NCBI GenBank assembly: GCA_023417475.1
Contig: JAEZFP010000054.1
Coordinates: 62,001-126,000 of the forward strand
From: Bacillota bacterium
GTDB lineage: Bacteria > Bacillota > UBA4882 > UBA8346
Length of the DNA stretch: 64,000 nt
Direction: 5' to 3'
A program made the position numbers and the translations under genes. The notes under the pieces were generated by a model that made no database searches, was not told the DNA's origin, and saw only the letters and a program-made list of their open reading frames with translations. This document shows positions 24,671 through 32,691 of the stretch, one piece after another (the first letter of the stretch is position 1; each line of letters begins with the position of its first letter).

Positions 24671-25558
24671 ATGAAAAAACCGCTTTCAGAACAACAATTT
24701 GCTTATGTAATCATTATACCGGCGATTATCATTGTCTTTGCGTTAATTGTTTGGCCGCTGCTAACCACTTTTCTGTACAGTTTAAAGAATATGGAATTGA
24801 TCTCCGCCAACCGGGGTCAGTTTGTCGGCCTCGCCAATTACCTTAGTGCCGTGAGCGACCCGGGGTTCTGGGATTCGCTGGGGAAGACGATTTACTTCAC
24901 CGCGGTTTCTTTAACGGTGGAAACAATTTTGGGTTTGCTAATCGCGTTGCTGTTGAACGGGGAATTTTTCGGGGTTGGCTTTTTACGGGCCATAATCATC
25001 CTGCCTTGGGCGGTGCCGACGATTGTCAACGGCAGTATGTGGAAGTGGATTTATCATCCGGAATATGGGTTGTTAAACGCGATCTTAACCAAGTTGCATC
25101 TGATCGCCGAGTATCAAGCGTGGTTGAGCGATCCCTGGCAGGCCATGAATATGGTGATTTTGGCCGATGCCTGGAAGATGACGCCGTTGGCGGTGATCTT
25201 CTTCCTAGCCGCGTTGCAACTGACCAATAAAGCCAGTTATGAAGCGGCGATGGTCGACGGCGCCGGTGCGTTGCGCCGCTTTTTCGTGCTGACGCTTCCC
25301 TATTTGAAACCGACCTTTTTGGTGATTATTGTCATGCGCACGATGGAGAAGTTTAAAGCGTTCGATATCTTCTACGCCATCACCCGGGGCGGTCCGGCCA
25401 ACGGCACCATGGTGCTGACCTACGACGCTTATTTAAAAGCTTTCACCAATTTACAGTATTCCGCCGCGGCCACCATTGCTTATCTGATCGCAATCATCGT
25501 GGCGGTGTTGACCTTCTCCTATGCGAAAGTATTGAAAAGCGACGGTGAGATGTTATGA
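24671..25558 (+). CDS. ABC sugar permease (MalF type)
   Basis: 295 residues, six hydrophobic segments. The EAA loop is SYEAAMVDGAGALRRFFVLTLPYLKP, which contacts the ATPase. ATG at 24671 is close to GAGGAG; an in-frame GTG at 24662 is an alternative start. Partner of the following permease, overlapping it by 4 bp. No ATP-binding gene is in this operon, so a shared MsmX/UgpC-type ATPase is expected. Confidence 0.92.
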   Translation: MKKPLSEQQFAYVIIIPAIIIVFALIVWPLLTTFLYSLKNMELISANRGQFVGLANYLSAVSDPGFWDSLGKTIYFTAVSLTVETILGLLIALLLNGEFFGVGFLRAIIILPWAVPTIVNGSMWKWIYHPEYGLLNAILTKLHLIAEYQAWLSDPWQAMNMVILADAWKMTPLAVIFFLAALQLTNKASYEAAMVDGAGALRRFFVLTLPYLKPTFLVIIVMRTMEKFKAFDIFYAITRGGPANGTMVLTYDAYLKAFTNLQYSAAATIAYLIAIIVAVLTFSYAKVLKSDGEML

Positions 25559-26400
25559 TCAAAAGCAAACGATTTATCATCATGCAGTACTGCTGCGGGG
25601 CGCTGGTGGCGATCGGCACCTTGGCCCCGTTTATCTGGTTGATCATCTCCAGCATCGCTTTTCAAAAGGATTTGACCGCCACTCCGCTGAAATTGATTCC
25701 GCCGGTGGTGACGTTCCAACGGTATATCGAGATCTTTACCAATCCCACCAACCCTATCGCCTACTCGTTCAAGCTGGCCATGGGCAACAGCCTGATTATC
25801 GCGGTGGTGGTGACACTGATCGCTTTATTCGCGGGCTCGTTGGCCTCGTACGCTTTTTCGCGGTTACGGTTCGCCTTTAAAAACCAATTGCTTTATCTGA
25901 TCCTGTTTACCTATATGATCCCGCCGATTGTGATCGTGATTCCGTTATACCTGGTTTTAAATACGTTGCATCTGCTCGACTCCAAGTTCGCGCTGATCAT
26001 GCTCTACCTTTCGGCGGCGATTCCCTTTGTGATCTGGGTGATGCAAAGTTATTTCGGATCAATCTCCGGGTCATACGAAGATTCGGCGGCCATCGACGGT
26101 TGCAACCGTTTTCAGACCCTGTGGTATATTTTTATGCCGATTGCCCGGGCGGGCCTGGTCGCTACCGGCATTATGGCCTTTTTGATCGCTTGGGATGAGT
26201 TCTTTTTCGCGCTGATCTTCACCTCTTCGTTGCAGGCGAAGACCATCACCGTGGCCATCGCCGAATTCAGCGGCAAAAACGCGGTCGATTACGGCATGGT
26301 GGCCACCGGCGGGGTCATTGCTTCATTGCCCCCGGTACTGATTACGATGATCTTCCAAAAACAGATTGTGATGGGAATGACCGGAGGAGTCAAGGAATGA
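25555..26400 (+). CDS. ABC sugar permease (MalG type)
   Basis: 281 residues with six hydrophobic segments, periplasmic-side start RFIIMQYCCGALVAIGTLAP and EAA loop SYEDSAAIDGCNRFQTLWYIFMP. Start ATG overlaps the previous stop (ATGA), so translation is coupled; the stop in turn overlaps the nagB start. Completes the import complex with the upstream permease and binding protein. Confidence 0.92.
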   Translation: MIKSKRFIIMQYCCGALVAIGTLAPFIWLIISSIAFQKDLTATPLKLIPPVVTFQRYIEIFTNPTNPIAYSFKLAMGNSLIIAVVVTLIALFAGSLASYAFSRLRFAFKNQLLYLILFTYMIPPIVIVIPLYLVLNTLHLLDSKFALIMLYLSAAIPFVIWVMQSYFGSISGSYEDSAAIDGCNRFQTLWYIFMPIARAGLVATGIMAFLIAWDEFFFALIFTSSLQAKTITVAIAEFSGKNAVDYGMVATGGVIASLPPVLITMIFQKQIVMGMTGGVKE

Positions 26401-27125
26401 AACATACGGTGTTTGCCGATTACAATGCCCTGTCCCAAGGGGCGGTCGAACGGGTGATCGCGGTTTTGCGTGTCGCCCCCGACGGTCTCTACTGTTTCGC
26501 CGGGGGCGACACGCCGCGCGAAACCTATCGCCGGCTGGTTTCCGCCGCCCGGCGGGGTGAAGTTGATCTACGGCGGGCGAGGTTTGTCGGCTTGGACGAA
26601 TGGGTCGGTTTAAGCGCCGCCGCTCCCGGCAGTTGCCGTTATTTTCTGGATCGGGAACTTTTCAAACCCTTGGAAATCGAGCCACGGCAAATTTGTTTTT
26701 TCGAAGGGACCAACCCCGATCTGGAGTTTGAGTGTCAAAAGGCGACCCGGTTCATTGACCGGCATGGGCCGATCCGGCTGGCGGTTTTGGGAATCGGCGT
26801 CAACGGGCATCTGGGATTTAACGAACCGGGCAGTTCTTTCGCGAGTAAAGCCCGTGGCGTTGACTTGAGCGCGACTACCCAGCAGGTTGGACAGAAATAT
26901 TTTGCCACGCCGCGGCAATTGAGCCAAGGCGTCACCCTCGGGCTGGCGCAAATCAGGGCGGCCCGGGAAGTATTGCTACTCGCCAACGGCCCGACCAAAA
27001 CGGCGATTATCGCCGAATTGATGCGGGCGGGCGTCAGTGAACAATTGCCGGCGAGTCTGTTGCGCGGGCATCCCCAAGCGCAACTACTGGTTGACTCCGT
27101 AGCGGCGGAGGGGATCACGACATAA
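26397..27125 (+). CDS. nagB: Glucosamine-6-phosphate deaminase (NagB-like)
   Basis: 242 residues. Converts glucosamine-6-phosphate to fructose-6-phosphate plus ammonia. Sequence blocks: CFAGGDTPRETYRRLV (phosphate loop), FVGLDEWVGLS (catalytic Asp-Glu) and LGIGVNGHLGFNEPGSSF (catalytic His with the NGHLGFNEP signature). Overlaps the permease stop by 4 bp. It links the importer to an amino-sugar substrate. No nagA deacetylase is in the operon, so the imported sugar may be free glucosamine or a derivative deacetylated elsewhere. Confidence 0.9.
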   Translation: MKHTVFADYNALSQGAVERVIAVLRVAPDGLYCFAGGDTPRETYRRLVSAARRGEVDLRRARFVGLDEWVGLSAAAPGSCRYFLDRELFKPLEIEPRQICFFEGTNPDLEFECQKATRFIDRHGPIRLAVLGIGVNGHLGFNEPGSSFASKARGVDLSATTQQVGQKYFATPRQLSQGVTLGLAQIRAAREVLLLANGPTKTAIIAELMRAGVSEQLPASLLRGHPQAQLLVDSVAAEGITT

Positions 27126-27185
27126 CGGCCCTGTGGAAGCGGGAATTGGATTGCGAATTGTTGACTCTGATGACGAGGAGTGCTG

Positions 27186-28259
27186 ATGATGATAAACACG
27201 GAAGAATTAGATGATATGTTGCTGGAGATCAGGGAACAACCGGCGGTGTTGCGCAACACGATTGAGCTGAATCAAGCGGTTTTGGCAATGATCCGGCAGA
27301 CGTTACTGCCGAAGCTTGCCGCGGGAGAGGTCGACAATATCCTGATCGTGGCCCGGGGGAGTTCGGACCACGCCGCGGCGTTGGGCAAATATATTATTGA
27401 AAGTAAAGTCGGGTTGCCGGTGGCATTGGCCGCGCCGTCGGTGATCAACCTCTATCGGACTGTTTTGAAACTGGCGCGGACTCTTGTGATCGCCATCTCC
27501 CAGTCCGGTCAGACCAATGAAGTGATTGAGTTTATGACCCGGGTCAAGCAATACTCCGGTTACACCATCGGGATCACCAATGTCCCGGATTCGCAATTGT
27601 CGGCCTTGGGCTTGGATGCCTATCTCTATTGCCATGCGGGCGTGGAAAAGGCGGTCGCCGCCACAAAGTCCTTCACGGCCACTCTGATGAATTTATATTT
27701 ATTGGCGGGCGCCTTGGCGGAACCTGACGCGATCAGTCAGGATTTACGATCGGTTCCCGATTTAATGGCGAGGGTATTGGCTGACGAGGCGGTCGTCGCG
27801 CCGATCGGGGCATGGTTGGCGACCAAGGACGAATGTATCATTTTGGCCCGGGGATATAACTATCCCATTGCGATGGAGATCAGTCTGAAGTTGCAAGAGA
27901 CCTCCTATATCCGGGCAAAAGCCTATTCGGGAGCGGATTTTCAACACGGACCGCTGGCAATTACCCAAGCCGGAGTGCCGTTTGTGATTCTGAAGGCGGA
28001 CGGACCCTCCTATGACGGAATGGATTGGTTGACCCAAGCGGTGGTTAAAAAGGATGCCGAAGTATATGTTATCTCCACCAAAGCGCGGGAAGAAGCGACC
28101 GCGCGCGTCCCGGTAATCCGGGTTCCGGCCTGTCCCGAATGGCTATCCCCGTTTCTACTGATTGTCCTCGGGCAATTGCTGGCCCATCATACCGCCAAAG
28201 CCCGGGGAATTGATCCCGCGCATCCGCGTTGGCTGAATAAGGTTACGGTCACGCGTTGA
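27186..28259 (+). CDS. SIS-domain protein, GlmS isomerase-like
   Basis: About 357 residues with two SIS domains and no glutaminase domain. SIS 1 contains ILIVARGSSDHAAALGKY and VIAISQSGQTNEVI; SIS 2 contains ECIILARGYNYPIAMEISLK and SGADFQHGPLAIT. This is the make-up of NagB-II/FrlB/AgaS-type deaminases or isomerases of phosphorylated amino sugars. Start at the ATG 27186 (or 27189) after GAGGAG. The operon thus holds two enzymes able to act on glucosamine-6-phosphate-like compounds, which may mean a second, unusual substrate. Confidence 0.87.
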   Translation: MMINTEELDDMLLEIREQPAVLRNTIELNQAVLAMIRQTLLPKLAAGEVDNILIVARGSSDHAAALGKYIIESKVGLPVALAAPSVINLYRTVLKLARTLVIAISQSGQTNEVIEFMTRVKQYSGYTIGITNVPDSQLSALGLDAYLYCHAGVEKAVAATKSFTATLMNLYLLAGALAEPDAISQDLRSVPDLMARVLADEAVVAPIGAWLATKDECIILARGYNYPIAMEISLKLQETSYIRAKAYSGADFQHGPLAITQAGVPFVILKADGPSYDGMDWLTQAVVKKDAEVYVISTKAREEATARVPVIRVPACPEWLSPFLLIVLGQLLAHHTAKARGIDPAHPRWLNKVTVTR

Positions 28260-28339
28260 TCCCCGGTTGACGGAGTTGAAACCGTTCGCATGATCCCCCC
28301 CTTTTCTGGAGAAAGTATTGGAAAGGGGTGTTTTTGTTG

Positions 28340-29389
28340 ATGGAAAAGTTGAAATTAGGGGTTATCGGGTTGGGTTACGCCTGGGAACGGTTGCATTATC
28401 CGGCCTTTCAGGAGCTGGGTGATAAATATGAGATTACCGCCATCTGCGACACCAACCGCGTCCGGGCCGAGTATTGGGGACAACGGTTGGGGTTGGATAT
28501 CAACCGGGACGTTTACACCAATTATCTCACCATGATCGAACGCCGCGATTTGCAGGTCATTGATATTTTAGTGCCGATCCCCCAGAATCATCCGGTAGCG
28601 GAAGTGGTGGCCGGTACCGGGAAAGCGGTGATTTTGGAGAAACCGCTGGGCGCAACGTTGGAACAGGCGGAAGCAACCCAAAACCTGCCCGATCGTTACG
28701 GGATTAAGATGATGATCGCGGAGAATTTCCGTTACAGCGAGGAGTTTAATTTGCTGCGCGACTTGATCAGGCAGCGCATAGTGGGGACGCCGGTCCATTT
28801 TACCTACCACGACACCAGTTGTTTTCCGTGTTCAATGAAGCAGGATACCTTTTCGGCCACGGAATGGCGGCAACATCCCGACTATCCCGGCGGCGATATT
28901 TTGGATGCGGCTATTCATAACCTGGCGGGACTACGGCATGTCTTTGGCGCCGTCGAATATCTGCAGGCGCTCGGGGTGCCGCAAAAAGCCGATTTTAGCC
29001 CCTATGCCGCCATCACTGTCAATCTGCAGTTTATTAACAAAGTGATTGGCAACTTCACCTATTACCCGGCCGGGCGCGAACCGCAAAAACCGTTGATCGG
29101 GTTGCGGATCTTCTGTACTCAAGGCATGATTTACCTGGAGGACGTGACCTGCGGCGTGATCAATGTCTTTTATAACGACGGTCGGCACGAACTGCTGCCG
29201 TTCCGACCGTTGCGCGGGTATTATAATGAACTGTTGAATTTCTATAACGCCTTGAACGGGACGGAGGCGATCGGGGTCACTCCGGAGATGGAGATCGGCG
29301 ATTTGCGGACGGTTTTTGCCATCTTGCAATCCATAACGGAACAGGATGTGGTCCGGGTGGACCGGGTGCCTTACTTTGCGCCGTTTTAA
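28340..29389 (+). CDS. Gfo/Idh/MocA-family oxidoreductase
   Basis: 349 residues. Rossmann start LKLGVIGLGYAWERLHYPAF binds NAD(P). VILEKPLGATLEQAEA holds the EKP catalytic Lys, and the second domain has GGDILDAAIHNLAGLRHVFG with the Asp-x-x-x-His pair. Such enzymes oxidise or epimerise sugars and cyclitols; here probably an amino sugar or sugar derivative linked to the importer. ATG at 28340 is nine bases after AAAGGGGTG. Last gene of the operon, ended by the terminator at 29414. Confidence 0.87.
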   Translation: MEKLKLGVIGLGYAWERLHYPAFQELGDKYEITAICDTNRVRAEYWGQRLGLDINRDVYTNYLTMIERRDLQVIDILVPIPQNHPVAEVVAGTGKAVILEKPLGATLEQAEATQNLPDRYGIKMMIAENFRYSEEFNLLRDLIRQRIVGTPVHFTYHDTSCFPCSMKQDTFSATEWRQHPDYPGGDILDAAIHNLAGLRHVFGAVEYLQALGVPQKADFSPYAAITVNLQFINKVIGNFTYYPAGREPQKPLIGLRIFCTQGMIYLEDVTCGVINVFYNDGRHELLPFRPLRGYYNELLNFYNALNGTEAIGVTPEMEIGDLRTVFAILQSITEQDVVRVDRVPYFAPF

Positions 29390-29413
29390 GTGCCACTGAG
29401 CGCGGAGGGAGGG

Positions 29414-29441
29414 CGGGTCATCAATGGATGGCCCGTTTTTT
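29414..29441 (+). terminator. Intrinsic terminator of the amino-sugar operon
   Basis: CGGGTCATC and GATGGCCCG arms (one T-G pair), then TTTTTT. It overlaps the last codons of the convergent YitT gene. Confidence 0.75.
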
Positions 29442-30278
29442 ATGTTTGCCGCCCATCAAATCCGAAACGTCGTGAATGGTCACAAAGGCGTTGGGATCGA
29501 TCTCGTTGATGATTGATTTCAGTTTCGCCACTTCCAAACGGGTGATCACGGAAAAAAGCACATTTTTGGCACGGCCCGAGTAAGCGCCCTTGGCGTCGAG
29601 AAAGGTCACGCCCCGTCCCAAACGGGCCATTACAATTTCGGCCAATTCGTCGCCCCGGTCGGTGACGATCATGGCGGTTTTGGCCTCGTCCAAACCATCG
29701 ATGGTGATGTCGATCACTTTAAAAGCGACGAAGTATGCGAGCAACGAGTACATTGCCTTATCCCAGGAGAAGACAAAACCGGCGCTGCTCAAGATGAATA
29801 AGTTGAAAAACATAACGATTTCGCCGACGGAAAAACTGAAGCGTTTGTTGACGATAATCGCCACAATTTCCGTGCCGTCCAGCGATCCGCCGTAACGGAT
29901 GATCAAACCGACTCCGACTCCCAAGACCACCCCGCCGAAGACGGCGGCTAATAACATATCGTGGGTCAATCCGGGGACGGGGTGGAGCACCGAAACCCAA
30001 ATCGACAGCGAGACGACGGCGAAAAGCGTATTGATGACAAACGTTTTGCCGATCTGCCGGTAACCGATGAACAAAAACGGCAAATTCAGCAGAAAGATGA
30101 ACAAACCTAACGGCCATTTGGATAAATGACTGGCGATGATCGAAATGCCGATAATTCCTCCGTCAATGATCCGGTTGGGAACCAAAAAGATCTCCAAAGC
30201 GACTGCCGCTAAAAACGCCCCGACCTCCAGCATCAGAAAACGGTTCAATTGGCGCAATATAAGGGTGGTTTTGGTCAT
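29421..30278 (-). CDS. YitT-family membrane protein (DUF161/DUF2179)
   Basis: 285 residues. Five or six N-terminal membrane helices (EVGAFLAAVALEIFLVPN, LGLFIFLLNLPFLFIGY and so on) with the GGxxGISIIAS motif. A soluble C-terminal DUF2179 domain (about 205-280: AMIVTDRGDELAEIVM, GRGVTFLDAKGAYSG, then IHDVSDLMGG) follows. Function of the family is not known. ATG at 30278 follows GGAG on the minus strand. Divergent from pgi, which starts 263 bp away. Confidence 0.87.
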   Translation of the reverse strand: MTKTTLILRQLNRFLMLEVGAFLAAVALEIFLVPNRIIDGGIIGISIIASHLSKWPLGLFIFLLNLPFLFIGYRQIGKTFVINTLFAVVSLSIWVSVLHPVPGLTHDMLLAAVFGGVVLGVGVGLIIRYGGSLDGTEIVAIIVNKRFSFSVGEIVMFFNLFILSSAGFVFSWDKAMYSLLAYFVAFKVIDITIDGLDEAKTAMIVTDRGDELAEIVMARLGRGVTFLDAKGAYSGRAKNVLFSVITRLEVAKLKSIINEIDPNAFVTIHDVSDLMGGKHKKRAIH

Positions 30279-30541
30279 TAATGGATACTCCGTTTATTCG
30301 CTTCATTAATATATATCCTTATTGTAACATAACTTAATTGCAAATGTTAACTTAATTTCCATGAAAATAATTCATGAGCATTCGAACCCGCTACGTACGG
30401 GTATAGCGAACGGCAAAAAGTGGAAAAGGGGTGGCGTAACCGGCAGGAATATCCTTCCGGATGCAGAATGAAACAGAATTAAATTGGAAGTACGCTACGT
30501 GACATATTCATAAAAGTGAAACAGTTAAGAGGAGGACCGTC

Positions 30542-31891
30542 ATGTCTCATGCAATCGCCCTTGATCTTTCCAAAACGCAACCCTTGGTCCAAACCCATGA
30601 ATTGAGCAATCTCTCCGGGCAGATCCGTTTAGCCCACCAGCTGCTGCATGAAGGGACCGGCGCCGGAAATGACTTTCTAGGATGGGTTAATCTACCGAAC
30701 GAATACGATCGCGCCGAATTCACCGCCATTTTACAAGCGGCCAAAAAGATCCGCGATACGGCGGAAGTGTTGGTGGTGATCGGAATCGGCGGTTCCTACC
30801 TGGGGGCGCGGGCCGCGATTGAGATGCTGAATCATTCGTTTTTCAACCAGTTATGTCCCGAACACCGTAAAGCGCCGCAGATCTTTTATTTGGGCCATAC
30901 CATCAGTCCGACCTATACGGCGGAGTTGCTGGAGATTCTGGCTGAACGGGATTTTGCCGTCAATGTGATCTCCAAGTCGGGGACCACCACCGAACCGGCC
31001 GTGGCGTTTCGTTTAATCAAAGAACTGTTAGTGAAGAAGTATGGACCGGCCGGCGCCCGGGAGCGGATCTACGCCACCACCGACCGGGCCAAAGGGGCGT
31101 TGAAAAAGCTGGCGGATACCGAAGGGTATACCCAGTTTGTGATTCCCGACGATGTTGGCGGCCGTTATTCGGTTTTGACTCCGGTGGGACTGTTGCCGAT
31201 CGCCGCCAGCGGCGTGGATATTCAAGAAATGATGGAGGGAGCCGCCGACGGATGCCGCGAGTATGGCGCGGCCGGTTTGGACGAAAACCCGGCCTACCGT
31301 TACGCCGCCGCCCGGAATGTGCTCTATCGCAAAGGGAAACTGATTGAGATTTTGGTCAATTATGAGCCGGGGCTCCATTATTTTGCCGAATGGTGGAAGC
31401 AGTTGTACGGCGAGAGCGAAGGCAAGGACCAACGCGGGATCTTTCCGGCGGCAGTCGACTTCTCCACCGACCTGCACTCGATGGGCCAATATGTTCAGGA
31501 GGGCCGGCGCGATCTGTTCGAGACAGTGCTGTGGGTGGAGAAACCCCGTGTTTCGTTGGCGATTCCCAACGATCCCGACAATATCGACGGGTTGAATTTT
31601 CTCTCCGGCCGGACCATGGAGTATGTCAATGAAAAAGCTTTTGAAGGAACCCTGTTGGCCCATAATGACGGCGGCGTGCCCAATCTGGTGATCCGGGTGC
31701 CGGAGATTAAGCCCTATTGGTTCGGAAATTTGGTCTACTTCTTTGAGAAGGCCTGCGGGATCAGCGGGTATCTCAATGCGGTCAATCCCTTCGATCAACC
31801 CGGGGTGGAGGCCTACAAGAAGAATATGTTTGCCTTGCTTGGGAAGCCCGGATATGAGGATGAAAAAGCGAAGCTTGAGGCCAGACTGTAA
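30542..31891 (+). CDS. pgi: Glucose-6-phosphate isomerase
   Basis: 449 residues, typical Firmicute length. Glucose-6-P to fructose-6-P. Motifs: VVIGIGGSYLGARAAIEML, VISKSGTTTEPAVAFRL (phosphate binding), FPAAVDFSTDLHSMGQYVQEG and the C-terminal DQPGVEAYKKNMFALLG with the catalytic Lys. ATG at 30542 after AAGAGGAGG. Own transcription unit with a terminator at 31930. Not linked by gene order to the NagB operon, although its product joins the same pool. Confidence 0.96.
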   Translation: MSHAIALDLSKTQPLVQTHELSNLSGQIRLAHQLLHEGTGAGNDFLGWVNLPNEYDRAEFTAILQAAKKIRDTAEVLVVIGIGGSYLGARAAIEMLNHSFFNQLCPEHRKAPQIFYLGHTISPTYTAELLEILAERDFAVNVISKSGTTTEPAVAFRLIKELLVKKYGPAGARERIYATTDRAKGALKKLADTEGYTQFVIPDDVGGRYSVLTPVGLLPIAASGVDIQEMMEGAADGCREYGAAGLDENPAYRYAAARNVLYRKGKLIEILVNYEPGLHYFAEWWKQLYGESEGKDQRGIFPAAVDFSTDLHSMGQYVQEGRRDLFETVLWVEKPRVSLAIPNDPDNIDGLNFLSGRTMEYVNEKAFEGTLLAHNDGGVPNLVIRVPEIKPYWFGNLVYFFEKACGISGYLNAVNPFDQPGVEAYKKNMFALLGKPGYEDEKAKLEARL

Positions 31892-31929
31892 TTTGAGAAT
31901 TAAGGTTTGAGGATGGATGAGAAAAAAGG

Positions 31930-31953
31930 AGAGCCGTGAGGCTCTTTCTTTTT
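31930..31953 (+). terminator. Intrinsic terminator after pgi
   Basis: AGAGCC, GTGA loop, GGCTCT, then TTTCTTTTT. Confidence 0.85.
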
Positions 31954-32013
31954 GGAGAGGATAGGGTAGAAATATGAAATGAGAATGAAAAGGTTTTGCC
32001 GGATTGGCTGAGG

Positions 32014-32201
32014 CGTCGTGAAAATGGTTAAATTGCTGCGTCACTCGGTCGCTCCGGTCCTCAATATACAGCGAGTATTATCTGCGGTCCTCGCTTGGTC
32101 GTTCCTTGCACTTTTCCCATTTTGACGACGCGAATGTATTTCTGCAAGTTCATCCAATCCGTCAAGCACCTCTCGGCCTCAATTAAGTGAAAGTGAGGCC
32201 G
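32014..32201. repeat. Palindromic intergenic element
   Basis: CGTCGTGAAAATGG (32014-32027) is nearly complementary to CCATTTTGACGACG (32117-32130), enclosing about 90 bp; a second pair CGGCCTCA/TGAGGCCG lies at 32174-32201. A minus-strand open frame across it has no ribosome site or family features. It may be a small non-autonomous element or a structured RNA; no transposase is nearby. Confidence 0.4.
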
Positions 32202-32267
32202 AAGCGTAAAACCTCGGCTAAAGTTGGAAGTGACTTTTTGAAAGAGTGTATCTAGGGTATTTGGTTT

Positions 32268-32528
32268 AGTGAATAACTCAGCTAGGTTATTCACAGAACA
32301 AGCTCATTTTGTTAATAACCGATCTATTTTTGTGAATAACTCAGCTAGGTTATTCACAGAACAAGTTCATTTTGTTAATAACCGATCTATTTTTGTGAAT
32401 AACTCAGCTAGGTTATTCACAGAACAAGCTCATTTTGTTAATAACTGATCTATTTTTGTGAATAACCATTCTATTTCTGTGAGTAAACGGTCTATTTCTG
32501 TGGATAAACGACGTGTGATTGTGGATAA
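32268..32528. repeat. 21-bp-periodic array with DnaA-box-like words (array 2)
   Basis: Direct-orientation words start at 32268, 32310, 32331, 32373, 32394, 32436, 32457, 32478, 32499 and 32520, all 21 or 42 bp apart. Two are exact TGTGGATAA (32499, 32520), three are TGTGAATAA, and the others (TGTTAATAA three times, TGTGAGTAA, AGTGAATAA) are degenerate. Inverted TTATTCACA lies at 32287, 32350 and 32413, 63 bp apart. Three near-identical 63-bp superunits (32269-32457) each hold a palindrome with arms GTGAATAAC and GTTATTCAC, and one GATC site. No gene in this 800-bp gap. Confidence 0.92.
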
Positions 32529-32691
32529 CTTTTCACATTCCGCTTCCCGCGCCGTCCCGCCGCAGGTCCATTAAGGGGATTAGGCGGCTTGAAACAAGCG
32601 GTTAACAACATCGAACAATCAACTATATTTTTTCTGGGGAATGAGTTAAACTAAGAAAGAAGTCGGAAGAGAATCGTAAAGAGGTGTCAGA

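Noticed and set aside
26397..27125. 6-phosphogluconolactonase instead of NagB
   Set aside because: The NGHLGFNEP signature and the GLDEW block are specific to glucosamine-6-phosphate deaminases.
32061..32294. 77-residue minus-strand open frame
   Set aside because: Lies in the palindromic element and runs into array 2; no family features or ribosome site.
32268..32528. CRISPR-like array
   Set aside because: The repeats have no unique spacers of constant size; it is a tandem 21/63-bp structure.
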